A stretch of 64,000 nt of DNA, from contig NZ_JAIBLJ010000010.1 of the NCBI RefSeq assembly GCF_020179385.1, positions 1-64,000 of the forward strand. Direction: 5' to 3'. Below, piece after piece: positions 18,317-27,089 of this stretch. A program made the position numbers and the translations under genes. The first letter of the stretch is position 1. Every line of letters starts with the position of its first letter. Under the pieces are notes generated by a model. It searched no databases. It was not told the origin of the DNA and worked only from the letters and a program-made list of their open reading frames with translations. The stretch comes from Alkalihalobacillus sp. YIM B00296 (GTDB lineage Bacteria; Bacillota; Bacilli; Bacillales; Fictibacillaceae).

Positions 18317-18336
18317 CAATGAAATATTACAAACGA

Positions 18337-20091
18337 TTATTCACCTAATGCCTGTACAGTAAACAAATTGTAATAACTGCCCTTTTTCTTCATCAACTCT
18401 TCATGGGATCCAATTTCTGAAACAGCTCCATCTTCAATGACAACAATCCGATCGGCATGCGTGATTGTAGCTAACCTGTGTGCCACGATAAAGGTTGTCC
18501 GGTCATTTGCCAATGTTTGCAGTGAATCCTGGATAAGCTGTTCACTTTCCAAATCCAGAGCAGACGTTGCTTCATCAAGCACGAGCAATGGTGGATTCTT
18601 CAAGAATACCCTGGCTATCGCAAGCCGTTGCTTCTGTCCCCCAGAAAGCTTGACCCCGCGTTCACCGATTTTCGTATCATACCTTTGCGGAAGCTTCATA
18701 ATGAAGTCATGAGCATTCGCTGCCTTTGCAGCATTGAACATTTCTTCATCCGAAGCATGCGGATTTCCCATCTTAATATTCATACGGACAGATTCACTGA
18801 ACAAGATATTATCTTGGAGTACCATGCCGATTTGATCTCTTAGCGAGCGGACTTGATAGTTGCGGATATCTTGACCATCCAACAATATCCTGCCGCTTGT
18901 CACATCATAAAATCTAGGGATCAAGCTTACTAAAGAGGATTTACCTCCCCCGCTCATCCCGACAAGTGCGATCGTTTCACCAGCTTTCACATCAAGTCGG
19001 ATATCCTTTAAAACAGGCTCTTCATCGTCATTGTATTGGAAAGTGACATGATCAAAGGATACGTGTCCATCTACATGCTCGAGTTTTTTAGCCCCGGGCT
19101 TGTCTTCGATATCATATTCTTCATCCATGAAATCAAAAACACGATCCATGGAAGCGATCGCTTGGGTCAATGTCGTAGATGAGTTCACCAATCGCCGTAA
19201 TGGATTATAAAGACGATCCATATAAGCGACGAAAGCAACCATCGAACCAACGGTTATTTTCCCTATAATCGCAAAATATCCCGCGACCCCGATGACAAGC
19301 ATCGGCGCAATATCCGTAATCGTATTGACGACAGCAAAAGTCCTTGCATTCCATGATGTATGATCGAGGGCACGATGCAAAAAATTCGAATTGCGTACAT
19401 CGAACTGTTCATGTTCATAATCCTCGACGGCGAAGCTTCTGATCACCGTTATGCCTTGGACCCGCTCATGAAGGTGACCTTGAACTTCAGCTAACGCCTG
19501 GGAACGATCCTTCGTCAGGCTTCTCAACCTGCTGTAAAAGTATTTAACCGACAACGCGTAAAGTGGCAGCAAGGAAATTGCCACAAGTGTCAGCCACATG
19601 TCCATCGTACTCATGATGATGATGGCGATGACAATCGTGAACATATCGAGCCAAACATTCATCAGGCCGGTAACGACAAATGCTTTCGTCTGCTCAACGT
19701 CATGGATGACCCGTGAAATGATTTCGCCCACTTTCGTATTGGAATAAAATTTGAGGCTGAGCTTCTGAATATGGCTGTACAGGTTATCACGGATATCGTA
19801 TAAAATCTTACTTGCTGTCCACTGGGCATAATATTGACGGTAATACTCGATTGGCGGCCTTAATACGACAAATACAAAAAAAGCGCCGCCCAATACCCAG
19901 GACAAGCGGGATAACTTCTCTTCAACACTTATATTTGCATTAATGACATCATCAACGACATATTTTAAGATCAAAGGAATTAACAAAGGTATGCCAAATT
20001 TGAAGATTCCGATGATGACTGTCACGATGATCTGCTTCGTGTAGGGTCGGACAAACTTCATATATCGCTTTGTACTGCTCGTAGGAACCAC
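18337..20091 (-). CDS. ygaD: ABC exporter with fused permease and ATPase (YgaD type)
   Basis: A half-transporter of about 584 residues. The exporter membrane domain has six helices (about residues 1-310) and is followed by an ATPase domain with Walker [10 protein letters not shown], signature LSGGQKQR, Walker [13 protein letters not shown] and H-loop IVAHRLATI. It probably acts as a homodimer in multidrug or lipid export. Synteny with ntdP matches B. subtilis YgaD. The GTG at 20091 overlaps the GGAGGTGG Shine-Dalgarno, so initiation there is doubtful; the next candidate is the ATG at 20061 without a clear ribosome site. Confidence 0.9.
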   Translation of the reverse strand: MVPTSSTKRYMKFVRPYTKQIIVTVIIGIFKFGIPLLIPLILKYVVDDVINANISVEEKLSRLSWVLGGAFFVFVVLRPPIEYYRQYYAQWTASKILYDIRDNLYSHIQKLSLKFYSNTKVGEIISRVIHDVEQTKAFVVTGLMNVWLDMFTIVIAIIIMSTMDMWLTLVAISLLPLYALSVKYFYSRLRSLTKDRSQALAEVQGHLHERVQGITVIRSFAVEDYEHEQFDVRNSNFLHRALDHTSWNARTFAVVNTITDIAPMLVIGVAGYFAIIGKITVGSMVAFVAYMDRLYNPLRRLVNSSTTLTQAIASMDRVFDFMDEEYDIEDKPGAKKLEHVDGHVSFDHVTFQYNDDEEPVLKDIRLDVKAGETIALVGMSGGGKSSLVSLIPRFYDVTSGRILLDGQDIRNYQVRSLRDQIGMVLQDNILFSESVRMNIKMGNPHASDEEMFNAAKAANAHDFIMKLPQRYDTKIGERGVKLSGGQKQRLAIARVFLKNPPLLVLDEATSALDLESEQLIQDSLQTLANDRTTFIVAHRLATITHADRIVVIEDGAVSEIGSHEELMKKKGSYYNLFTVQALGE

Positions 20092-20109
20092 CTCCAGATG
20101 ACTTATGTA

Positions 20110-20148
20110 AGTATAGAAGGAGCTGACTAGTTTGATGTGTCAGCCCCT
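20110..20148 (-). terminator. Terminator-like hairpin between ntdP and ygaD
   Basis: Minus strand AAAGGGGCTGAC pairs with GTCAGCTCCTT. The U-run after it is weak, so it may be a partial terminator. Confidence 0.55.
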
Positions 20149-20152
20149 TTCT

Positions 20153-20680
20153 TTAACGGTATTCCAGGAATCGTTCATACCAATTTTCAATGAAATCAGG
20201 CTCAAAAGGCCCCTTGCGTTGATTGATCATCGAACATAATTCATCTAAATTCCGTTTCAAGATGTCGTTGATTTCTTTCGGGTAATCCATTTCCTTACGA
20301 TGAAGAGCAAATTCATCCTCATCCAAAATCGTATAGGTCATATCCGGAAATACTTTTACATCTAAATCGTAATCAATATACTTCAGGGCTTCATCATCAT
20401 ACGTAAAAGGAGTTCCTAAATTACAGTAGTAATGAATTCCGTGTTCCCGCAACATCCCGATGACATTGAACCATTGTTCAGCATTGAAATAACAGATCGC
20501 AGGTTCTCTTGTCCGCCACTGTCTTCCGTCAGACTCAGTGACTATGATACGGTCATTTCCGCCAATTACTACTGAGGAAGTTCCTTTAAGCACAATCGTT
20601 TCTTCCCATACCCGGTGCAGCTGCCCATTATGTTTGTAACTCTGAATTTGAATTGAACTTCCAGTGGTCGGAAAAGACAT
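20153..20680 (-). CDS. ntdP: Nucleoside tri-/diphosphatase NtdP (DUF402)
   Basis: A 175-residue DUF402 protein, YgaC/NtdP in B. subtilis, which hydrolyses nucleoside tri- and diphosphates. Characteristic segments are [10 protein letters not shown], the acidic metal site [25 protein letters not shown], and [10 protein letters not shown] strong GGAAGGAG precedes the ATG. Length and sequence match the family closely, and it lies between sspE and ygaD as expected. Confidence 0.94.
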   Translation of the reverse strand: MSFPTTGSSIQIQSYKHNGQLHRVWEETIVLKGTSSVVIGGNDRIIVTESDGRQWRTREPAICYFNAEQWFNVIGMLREHGIHYYCNLGTPFTYDDEALKYIDYDLDVKVFPDMTYTILDEDEFALHRKEMDYPKEINDILKRNLDELCSMINQRKGPFEPDFIENWYERFLEYR

Positions 20681-20786
20681 ACGAAACTCCTTCCTTGCAT
20701 TTTGTATTGCTAAGGTTTTTTCGCCTACACAAATTTTCTCTTCCTATTATATCCTCTAAACCTGCAAATGAAAATGAATGTGCATT

Positions 20787-21461
20787 TTAGGAGGACACAC
20801 TCTCAATACATTCAGGAACATCATTACGAGGGGAGTTCACAATCGTCGGTACATCATAAGCCATCATTTTTGAAGCAGGAAATGGTTTCATCATATCGGT
20901 CAATGCTTTCGTCTCTCCGTCCCATTGAAGCCATTGAGAATAACCCTCTTTAGGTAAAATGACAGGCATCCGATTATGGATATCAGCCATTAATTCATTG
21001 GGTTCAGTAGTAAGGATCGTACATGTATAGATTGGCGTCCCTTGATTATCCTTCCACTTTTCCCATAACCCTGCAAAGGCAAACGGTTTCCCATCCTTCA
21101 TCTTTATGTATTTCGGTTGTTTATGTTTGCCGTCCTTTTTCCATTCGAAAAAACCATCAGCCAGGATGAGACATCTTCTTTTTTTGAAGGCATGCTTAAA
21201 GCTCGGTTTTTCAGGAACGGTTTCCGCCCTTGCATTGATCAACTTGTACCCGATTGAAGGATCTTTCGCCCAGAAAGGCACCAATCCCCACTTTAAAAAT
21301 CCTGCCCGCCGCTTCTCACCGTTTGCAACGATGGTAAGTATATCCTGAGATGGTGCAATATTATACCGTACAGGCAAATCAAATTCTGATGCAAACTCGT
21401 CAATTTCAAACCAATCCATCAGAAGATCGATCTCAGCAGTCAGCGTAAATCTTCCACACAT
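20787..21461 (-). CDS. SOS response-associated peptidase (SRAP/YedK family)
   Basis: A 224-residue SRAP protein. Mature SRAP proteins use Cys2, here in MCGRFTLT, to form a thiazolidine crosslink with abasic sites in single-stranded DNA. Other conserved parts are INARAETVPEKPSF, RRCLILADGFFEWKK and the active-site His in IHNRMPVIL. AAGGATG lies upstream of the ATG. The role is protection of abasic sites during replication; it is not part of an evident SOS operon here. Confidence 0.93.
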   Translation of the reverse strand: MCGRFTLTAEIDLLMDWFEIDEFASEFDLPVRYNIAPSQDILTIVANGEKRRAGFLKWGLVPFWAKDPSIGYKLINARAETVPEKPSFKHAFKKRRCLILADGFFEWKKDGKHKQPKYIKMKDGKPFAFAGLWEKWKDNQGTPIYTCTILTTEPNELMADIHNRMPVILPKEGYSQWLQWDGETKALTDMMKPFPASKMMAYDVPTIVNSPRNDVPECIESVSS

Positions 21462-21570
21462 TGGAGCTCATCCTTTCTTATTTCATTTTAGCCTGACGTT
21501 GGGGTTCTTTAATCATAATAAAGAAAACATGGAAACACCAAATCATTTGCGCAGCGTTAAGCTAAAGGAA

Positions 21571-21603
21571 AAGCACCCCCGACAATGTCGAGAGTGCTTT
21601 GTG
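21571..21603 (-). terminator. Terminator after sspE
   Basis: On the minus strand AAAGCACTCTCGACA...TGTCGGGGGTGCTTTT forms a long stem with a U-run, 9 nt past the sspE stop. Confidence 0.85.
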
Positions 21604-21611
21604 GAAGGTAA

Positions 21612-21959
21612 CTATTTGTTACGCTGTTGTTGCTGTTGTTGCTGTTGAGCTCTTTGTTGAGCCTGCTGGTTTTGACGACGAACTTCTTGAGCGTTAGTCT
21701 TCTCACTACCGAATTCAGCAGCGAATTGTCCAGCCTGTTGTTGTCCAGCTTGTTGTTGTGCACCTTGCTGTTGACCTGCTCTTTGTTGAGCTTGCTGGTT
21801 TTGACGACGAACTTCTTGAGCGTTAGTCTTCTCACTACCGAATTCAGCAGCGAATTGTCCAGCTTGTTGTTGTCCAGCTTGTTGTTGAGCGTTTTGTTGT
21901 TTCACATGCTGAATGTTTGTTCCAGCTTGTGTTTGTCCTGGCTTTTGTTGTTTTGCCAT
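21612..21959 (-). CDS. sspE: Gamma-type small acid-soluble spore protein
   Basis: A 115-residue Gln/Ala-rich gamma-SASP, an amino-acid store degraded during spore germination. It has two near-identical blocks of about 33 residues, each with AGQFAAEFGSEKTNAQEVRR followed by Gln-rich sequence. FGSEKTNA resembles the GPR-protease cut site. It ends in a poly-Gln tail. The start at 21959 follows GGAGGTG by 6 nt. The codons of the two blocks are almost identical, pointing to an internal duplication kept uniform. Confidence 0.93.
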   Translation of the reverse strand: MAKQQKPGQTQAGTNIQHVKQQNAQQQAGQQQAGQFAAEFGSEKTNAQEVRRQNQQAQQRAGQQQGAQQQAGQQQAGQFAAEFGSEKTNAQEVRRQNQQAQQRAQQQQQQQQRNK

Positions 21960-22122
21960 GAGTCTCACCTCCACATGAGTTAATTTAACCATCACAAGGA
22001 TGTGTTATCCGGTAATTCAGGATGTACCATTTACCATACATAATTCGAGAAGTGAAGGAAAGATTAAATTCAATACGTACAGGGTAAACGTACATTAAAG
22101 CTATGGTACAAGGAGGGAAAAC

Positions 22123-22347
22123 ATGTTTGTAGGCAGGGATATGACGGAATTGGCAATGCTGTCGACCGAAGAATGGACTGATAAAGAATTGGCTTTTTTC
22201 CATCATTCATTACAGCAAATGACTCCTTATTTGAACAGTGAAGGGACTTCAATCCACCAAGATATCATTGAAGAAATCGAAAGACGTGGCGGCTTGCACC
22301 GGGATGAAGCGGACTGGAGCCATGGGACACGCCCGAATTACGAATAA
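22123..22347 (+). CDS. Small conserved protein, YfhS-like
   Basis: A 74-residue acidic protein preceded by AAGGAGG and followed directly by a strong terminator, so it is likely real. It has no membrane segment or metal motif; the C-terminus has HRDEADWSHGTRPNYE. Size and position beside sspE suggest B. subtilis YfhS, but I infer that from synteny and length rather than firm sequence recall. Function unknown. Confidence 0.7.
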   Translation: MFVGRDMTELAMLSTEEWTDKELAFFHHSLQQMTPYLNSEGTSIHQDIIEEIERRGGLHRDEADWSHGTRPNYE

Positions 22348-22350
22348 AGG

Positions 22351-22394
22351 GAAAAACGGCTGCCCTCTTTTGAGGAGACAGCCGTTTTTGTTTA
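22351..22394 (+). terminator. Terminator after the YfhS-like gene
   Basis: AAAAACGGCTG..CCTC / GAGG..CAGCCGTTTTTG, an 11-bp outer stem with a T-run. Confidence 0.9.
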
Positions 22395-22454
22395 GCACTC
22401 TATCGGTCAAACGACTGTAGTCGACGGGTTCCGCCCTCATTCAAGTTGCATAAT

Positions 22455-23213
22455 TCAACTATTTGAGTAGGATTGTCCGCCATCAACATTGAGGGTCGCT
22501 CCTATGACCCAGCTTGCTCGTTCAGACGCTAAAAAGGCCACAACATCTGCGATTTCCTCAACCTTCCCAAAACGGCCGCCAGGAATTTCATCCTTTACAA
22601 ATTCATTGATTTTCTCTGGGTTTTCATCCAGTCTTTTTTGCCAGTTTCCGGACGGATGAAGAATGGCTCCTGGTGCAATACCGTTTACCCGGATACCATA
22701 ATGGATCGCCTCATCTGCTAAGGCCTTTGTGAAACTGATCATAGCCGCTTTTGAACTGTTATAGGTCGGTTTTCCCCCTGATTCCCGACCGTAAATGCTT
22801 GAGATATTGATGATCGATCCCAGGTTATGTTCCTTCATTCTTTGTAAGGCGAGCTTACTGAAATGGACTGCAGAATGAAAATTCAACTCCATTGCGTCTC
22901 TGAATTGATCGACGGTTGTTTCCTCAATGCTCCCGCCATTACTGCCGCCTGCATTATTTACCAGGATTTCAATCGAGCCATGGTCAGCGATGAAGTCTTC
23001 GAATATTTTTTCCCTCATATTCCCATTGGTCAAGTCTCCCTGGTAAATTGAAATACCTTCTTGTTCTTTTTTCGCTTTTTCCAGATCCTCTTTTCCCCTG
23101 GCACAAATTCCAACCCTTACACCTTCTGCTAATAAAGCTTCAGCGATTGCTTTTCCGATCCCTCTCGAACCGCCTGTTACAAGGGCTGATTTACCTTCAA
23201 GATTCAAGTCCAC
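22455..23213 (-). CDS. SDR family oxidoreductase
   Basis: A 252-residue classical short-chain dehydrogenase. It has the NAD(P) motif TGGSRGIG, NNAGG, a catalytic Ser in NISSIYG, YNSSK for the Tyr-x3-Lys pair, and a C-terminal NVDGGQSY typical of FabG-like enzymes. GTG start at 23213 with AAGGAG 8 nt upstream. It begins 3 bp after the mutY stop, so it is in one operon with mutY. It holds the place of fabL in B. subtilis but does not show FabL-specific sequence, so I call only the family. Confidence 0.88.
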   Translation of the reverse strand: MDLNLEGKSALVTGGSRGIGKAIAEALLAEGVRVGICARGKEDLEKAKKEQEGISIYQGDLTNGNMREKIFEDFIADHGSIEILVNNAGGSNGGSIEETTVDQFRDAMELNFHSAVHFSKLALQRMKEHNLGSIINISSIYGRESGGKPTYNSSKAAMISFTKALADEAIHYGIRVNGIAPGAILHPSGNWQKRLDENPEKINEFVKDEIPGGRFGKVEEIADVVAFLASERASWVIGATLNVDGGQSYSNS

Positions 23214-23216
23214 TAA

Positions 23217-24317
23217 TCATTCTCCTTTCCATAGGGCAGCTATTTTTTGATGAGGTACAGGTAAGGGATATGACTCCAGCTGCTCTTTAGAGACGAGCTT
23301 CCCTTCATCTAGTGACTCGTTTGCCGTAAACTTACCGGAATAAACAGTGATTTTCCATGTTAAATGGGAGAAGATATGTTGGAATTCGAGTACCTGGTCG
23401 TTTAGATCAGCTTGAATAGGGTATTTTTCCTCTAAGTGAACCTTTAGCTGTTCTTTTTGGGGAAACGCATTTCCGTCTACTGTTTCATAATTTGGAAATT
23501 GCCATAGGTTCGCAAGCAATCCTTTTTCTGGCCTTTTTTCAATGATCGTTTCGCCTTGTTGGTTTTCAAGTAAAGCAACGGCGATCTTTAATGTTTTATT
23601 TTTAAGCTTTTTCTTTTTAACAGGAAGCTCGGCCTGCAAACCTTCATCGAAAGCTTTACAATAGGATTGCACAGGGCAGAGCATACATGTGGGATTTTTC
23701 GGTGTACAAATGATAGCACCCAGTTCCATTAGACCTTGGTTAAAATGAGATGGATTTTCTTTAGAAATAAGGATCCGTACAGCCTCTTCAAAAACTTTGC
23801 GTGTTTGAGGCTTGGCGATATCTTCATCGATCAATAAAATCCTTGAGAGGACACGCATGACATTACCGTCGACAGCTGGCTCTGGAAGGCCGAATGCAAT
23901 GCTTGCGATTGCTCCAGCTGTATATGGACCGACACCTTTTAAAGCCTGGATCTCTTTCGGGCGATCTGGGACAATCCCTTGATATTTCTCTTCGACTTCG
24001 CGGACAGCGGCTTGAAGATTCCGGACACGGGAGTAATAGCCTAGGCCTTCCCATGCCTTCAGCACTTTTTCTTCATCTGCATTCGCAAGTGCGGTGACAG
24101 TTGGAAATAATTCCATGAACCGTTCGAAATAAGGGATCACCGTATCGACACGTGTTTGCTGTAGCATGATTTCTGAGACCCAGATTTTATATGGATCCCG
24201 TTCCCTTCTCCAAGGCAGGTCTCTACGATCGGAATCATACCAGGAGAGTAAGTCAGATTGGAAAGCATCTATATCTATTGTAATATCATCAATATTTTCA
24301 TTTAATTTTATAGGCAA
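23217..24317 (-). CDS. mutY: A/G-specific adenine DNA glycosylase MutY
   Basis: A 366-residue base-excision repair enzyme that removes adenine opposite 8-oxoguanine. It shows the catalytic Glu in [12 protein letters not shown], the HhH motif [11 protein letters not shown], the catalytic Asp in [12 protein letters not shown], and the [4Fe-4S] cysteines in [17 protein letters not shown]. The C-terminal NUDIX-like 8-oxoG recognition domain (about residues 225-360) includes [13 protein letters not shown] start at 24317 with GGAGGG 6 nt upstream. Confidence 0.95.
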   Translation of the reverse strand: MPIKLNENIDDITIDIDAFQSDLLSWYDSDRRDLPWRRERDPYKIWVSEIMLQQTRVDTVIPYFERFMELFPTVTALANADEEKVLKAWEGLGYYSRVRNLQAAVREVEEKYQGIVPDRPKEIQALKGVGPYTAGAIASIAFGLPEPAVDGNVMRVLSRILLIDEDIAKPQTRKVFEEAVRILISKENPSHFNQGLMELGAIICTPKNPTCMLCPVQSYCKAFDEGLQAELPVKKKKLKNKTLKIAVALLENQQGETIIEKRPEKGLLANLWQFPNYETVDGNAFPQKEQLKVHLEEKYPIQADLNDQVLEFQHIFSHLTWKITVYSGKFTANESLDEGKLVSKEQLESYPLPVPHQKIAALWKGE

Positions 24318-24420
24318 CTTTAACCCTCCATTGTGATAGTATATTGAGAATATGTAGGCATAAACGCAGTCTCGTCCTAAACTATACTATAAACTACTGA
24401 GGATGATAAAATGATTTAAA

Positions 24421-24525
24421 GAAAAGCGCAAGGGCCTGTTTAGCTACGAAGGTCACTGGATGATCCAGGCTGCCTCAGGAGGTCTGAAGTGGTCCAAGTC
24501 GATGGGCGATTGAGCTAGATACCAC
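24421..24525. repeat. Repeat family B, single copy upstream of yfhP
   Basis: GAAAAGCGCAAGGGCCTG through GGGCGATTGAGCTAGATA matches the unit of the tandem array at 43823-44286 (shared pieces: GAAAAGCG, CACTGGA, CAGGAGG, GAAGTG, GAGCTAGA). The 291-bp gap before yfhP holds nothing else I recognise. Confidence 0.75.
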
Positions 24526-24608
24526 TTGAACTTGAATTTTTGGATACACTAAGGACAAACTGAACCCGTTTGGTAAAATTGTTTTTCTGAGGAGGCTTCA
24601 TTAAAAGA

Positions 24609-25598
24609 ATGGATACAGGTACACATATCGTAATGGGTATCGGGCTGGGTGGACTCGCCACCTTGGATCCAGTCATCGCGCAGGATCCCCTCACGACACA
24701 GGTTGTTTTGATGGGGACGATCATTGGGTCCAATGCCCCCGATTTTGATACGATATTGAAACTGAAAAGTAATGCAGTCTATTTAAGAAACCACCGTGGC
24801 ATTACGCACTCAATACCGGCAGTAGTGTTCTGGCCGCTGTTGATTGTAGGATGTCTTGATATGTTTTTTCCGGGTGCGAACATGCTGCATGTATGGTTAT
24901 GGACTTTCCTGTCTGTATTCCTGCATGTTTTCGTTGACATTTTCAATTCATACGGCACACAAGCTCTGCATCCCTTTTCCAAAAAGTGGATTGCACATGG
25001 GATGATCAATATATTCGATCCTTTCATATTCTTTGCGCACATCGTCGGGTTCATCCTTTGGTACCAAGGGTTTAACCCTGGCTACACATTTTTGACGATT
25101 TATATCGTGCTGGTAGGATATTATATTTGGCGTTACCTCTCAAAAAGGCAAACGATAAAGATGGTCAAAGAGGAAGTATCAGATGCGACGAAGGTTATCG
25201 TGTGTCCAACGATAAGATGGGGTCAAAAACACGTAGCCGTCATGAGTCCCGGACATTTCCATGTCATAGAAGTGAAAAATGATAAGCTAACGATCCACGA
25301 TGAATACGAGCGTAAACCGGTTCCGAAAAATCCGATCATAGATGAAGCAGTCAAGGATTCGAATCTAGCTGCATTCCTGTCCTTCTCGCCAGTCTACCGA
25401 TGGGAAGTTGAAGAGGATAAAGAGGAAAATGGGTATGAAGTCCGGTTTATCGATTTAAGATACCGATCTAAAGGCCATTATCCGTTCATCGCTGTCGTGA
25501 AATTAGATGAAGAGCTCAACATTACCAGTTCTTTTACAGGCTGGGTTTACAGTGAGAAAACATTGCGGCGTAAACTGGATGTTGCTACTACCAATTAA
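24609..25598 (+). CDS. yfhP: YfhP-type membrane-bound metal-dependent hydrolase family protein
   Basis: A 329-residue YdjM/LexA-binding-inner-membrane-hydrolase-like protein. The N-terminal MDTGTHIVMGIGLGGLA and GSNAPDFDTIL give the His/Asp metal site, HRGITHS follows, and there are about five membrane segments to residue 175. A soluble C-terminal domain follows. It is divergent from mutY as in B. subtilis, where I recall YfhP being reported to repress the neighbouring yfhQ/yfhR/sspE genes. Shine-Dalgarno GAGGAGG is about 13 nt from the ATG, a long spacing. Confidence 0.88.
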   Translation: MDTGTHIVMGIGLGGLATLDPVIAQDPLTTQVVLMGTIIGSNAPDFDTILKLKSNAVYLRNHRGITHSIPAVVFWPLLIVGCLDMFFPGANMLHVWLWTFLSVFLHVFVDIFNSYGTQALHPFSKKWIAHGMINIFDPFIFFAHIVGFILWYQGFNPGYTFLTIYIVLVGYYIWRYLSKRQTIKMVKEEVSDATKVIVCPTIRWGQKHVAVMSPGHFHVIEVKNDKLTIHDEYERKPVPKNPIIDEAVKDSNLAAFLSFSPVYRWEVEEDKEENGYEVRFIDLRYRSKGHYPFIAVVKLDEELNITSSFTGWVYSEKTLRRKLDVATTN

Positions 25599-25606
25599 TG
25601 TGTAAT

Positions 25607-25650
25607 AAGAGGCTGTTCCGGATCATCGAGAATCTGGAATCAGCCTTTTT
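25607..25650 (+). terminator. Terminator after yfhP
   Basis: AGGCTG.TTCC / GGAA.TCAGCCTTTTTG forms a stem with a T-run just after the yfhP stop. Confidence 0.8.
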
Positions 25651-25664
25651 GTTTTATGAAAATT

Positions 25665-25785
25665 AACGATATATTTTCGATTTGCACCGATATTTTTCAA
25701 ATTTGCATCGAAATTTTTTCCATCAGCACCGATAAATTTCTGATTTGCACCGATATATTTCCGATCATCACCGATATATCATTCG
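25665..25785. repeat. Degenerate 21-bp tandem repeat, locus 1
   Basis: About five units of a 21-bp sequence of the form ATTTGCACCGATATWTTTC follow the yfhP terminator. The period is visible as a seven-residue repeat in one frame (ICTDIFQ, ICIEIFS, ISTDKFL, ICTDIFP). The same unit occurs at 49248-49350. No Shine-Dalgarno is present, so I treat it as non-coding. Confidence 0.75.
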
Positions 25786-25791
25786 GTCCAT

Positions 25792-26061
25792 TCAAGGTCC
25801 ATGCTTCGGCCCTTTTTTCAACAAGTGCTGGAACTTGGGATTGGCACTGAAATATTCATGGAGTTTACCTCCGAATCGTGTGATCCATTCACGGACGATC
25901 CGCTCAGTCACTTGCTGGCCTTCATAACTGCGCCCTGCCCGTGCCCTGGTCGCTTCGAAGTCTTCCCATAAAGCCTCTACCCAGCTTCGGGCTTCTTCAT
26001 AGGTCAGATGCGGATTTTTTCTCCTTAATTGTTCAGCTAGATCATGAAAGATTTTTTCCAT
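25792..26061 (-). CDS. yfhJ: YfhJ family (WVELL) protein
   Basis: An 89-residue charged soluble protein of the YfhJ/WVELL family. The family signature region is EEARSWVEALWEDFEATRA, followed by VTERIVREWITRFGGKLHEY. The start at 26061 follows GAGGAG; the frame is open for 13 more codons without a ribosome site. Small, conserved in Bacillaceae, function unknown. Confidence 0.85.
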   Translation of the reverse strand: MEKIFHDLAEQLRRKNPHLTYEEARSWVEALWEDFEATRARAGRSYEGQQVTERIVREWITRFGGKLHEYFSANPKFQHLLKKGPKHGP

Positions 26062-26119
26062 TATGATCTCCTCGTTTCCATGTAAATAATTCCCCGACAT
26101 ATTGGCCTGTTGATTATCC

Positions 26120-26126
26120 CATAATA
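26120..26126 (+). promoter_or_regulatory. Possible sigma-G -10 element of sspK
   Basis: CATAATA resembles the sigma-G -10 (CATACTA), with ACATAT 17 nt upstream as a weak -35, 30 nt before the sspK ATG. SASP genes are normally sigma-G dependent. Confidence 0.35.
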
Positions 26127-26155
26127 TAAATATCGTTTAGAAAGGAGTGTCACCA

Positions 26156-26299
26156 ATGCGCAATAAAACAAAGAACTTTCCTCATACCATGTCTCCTGAC
26201 GGCGAAGCACGTGCGAAAGGAGAATATGCGTCTAAACGAACTGATGGCAAGACCCAGACCCAACCGCAAGAACGGATGAGTCGATCCAATCGTTCCTAA
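26156..26299 (+). CDS. sspK: Small acid-soluble spore protein K
   Basis: A 47-residue protein beginning MRNKTKNFPHTMSPDGE, with EYASKRTDG and PQERM, which matches the SspK family of minor SASPs synthesised in the forespore. Shine-Dalgarno AAAGGAG lies upstream. The gene lies beside a second small gene of similar size. Confidence 0.92.
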   Translation: MRNKTKNFPHTMSPDGEARAKGEYASKRTDGKTQTQPQERMSRSNRS

Positions 26300-26332
26300 A
26301 GCTAGAGCTACCTTGTGAGGAGGTGTCAACTC

Positions 26333-26491
26333 ATGGCAAAAGACAACCATGACAGGCTGCATCCTGCCTATGAAGATCCTTTCCAATCACCTCGAGCTAA
26401 CCCTAAGCACTCTTTCCATCAGGTGAACGGTGAAACTGAACGAAGCTTACACAATCACGTATTGAAAGTGGAAACACGTAAGCGCTCTTAA
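26333..26491 (+). CDS. YpzG-like small protein
   Basis: A 52-residue basic, His-rich protein with the segments PFQSPRANPKHSFHQVNGET and LKVETRKRS, which fit the small YpzG family found in spore formers. AGGAGGTG lies 7 nt before the ATG. It directly follows sspK and shares the downstream terminator. Function unknown; the location suggests sporulation. Confidence 0.8.
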   Translation: MAKDNHDRLHPAYEDPFQSPRANPKHSFHQVNGETERSLHNHVLKVETRKRS

Positions 26492-26502
26492 AATGCTTAT
26501 TT

Positions 26503-26578
26503 AAAGGCGGTGACTCATCGTTGTTTGACGGAAGCCATTAATAAGGCAGACCGCCACGCCTTGAGTCACCCTTTTTAC
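26503..26578. terminator. Terminator between the ypzG-like gene and yfhH
   Basis: GGTGACTCA (26509-26517) pairs with TGAGTCACC (26562-26570), followed by CTTTTT; the left side has AAAGG. It can serve both converging genes. Confidence 0.8.
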
Positions 26579-26889
26579 TTTCTATTGTTCAACATTGAAA
26601 TCGGAAATGCTTCAAGCTCTTTATTATCATTACGATATCCCCAGGCAAAAACGCCATTCATATATGAAATTTCAAATGTACTTCCCGGGTCATTTTCGAG
26701 CTCGTACACTTCACCTTTTTTATAAACTGATGGATCAAGCAGATAGCTTTTCGCCATGGCAATTTTTCGTTCATACACAGCTACTTCATTCACAATGCCG
26801 TGCTGCTCCGCTTTCCGGGCTTTCTCTGTCAGAGCTCTGATTTCTTCATGTATTTCAAATTCACTCATCTCACTGAATAATCTACTCAT
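26575..26889 (-). CDS. yfhH: YfhH family protein (DUF1811)
   Basis: A 104-residue soluble protein resembling YfhH. An N-terminal helical hairpin (MSEFEIHEEIRALTEKARKAE) is followed by an SH3-like beta domain (YKKGEVYELENDPGSTFEISY). The start at 26889 is set by GGAGGTAAGG; the frame is open 29 codons further. Synteny with recX and yfhF supports the identity. Function unknown. Confidence 0.87.
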   Translation of the reverse strand: MSRLFSEMSEFEIHEEIRALTEKARKAEQHGIVNEVAVYERKIAMAKSYLLDPSVYKKGEVYELENDPGSTFEISYMNGVFAWGYRNDNKELEAFPISMLNNRK

Positions 26890-26924
26890 TAACCTTACCT
26901 CCTGCATACATCCAAAGTATATAA

Positions 26925-26990
26925 AGAAAACCTTGGCAAAGCCAAGCCTATCGCGACGGCTGAGCCTTAGTTCCACTTATACTTAAGAAA
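26925..26990. repeat. Short dispersed repeat (AAGCCAAGC...TGAGC), copy 1
   Basis: TTGGCAAAGCCAAGCCTATCGCGACGGCTGAGC matches a sequence near 44888-44932 (GACATAGCCAAGCTTTTGGCGAAGGTTGAGC). Both contain an internal fold-back. Two copies only are seen here. Confidence 0.5.
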
Positions 26991-27089
26991 TATTTATACT
27001 TTCTTATAGTAGAACAATTGACCTTATTTTGTCATTGGGAAAAGGTATGCTAGCATAATGGAGAATCCGATTTCAAGGAGTGTTTTACC

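Noticed and set aside
18060-18330. A riboswitch or T-box leader before the dipeptide transporter operon.
   Set aside because: The leader from the sigma-A promoter is about 65 nt, AT-rich and has no conserved riboswitch or T-box motif; only a short palindrome is seen.
25665-25785. A CRISPR array, considered for the regular repeats here and at 43823-44286.
   Set aside because: The repeats are contiguous without unique spacers, and no cas genes are present.
25656-25850. A 64-codon frame with seven-residue repeats after yfhP.
   Set aside because: It is the translated 21-bp DNA repeat, lacks a Shine-Dalgarno and overlaps yfhJ on the other strand.
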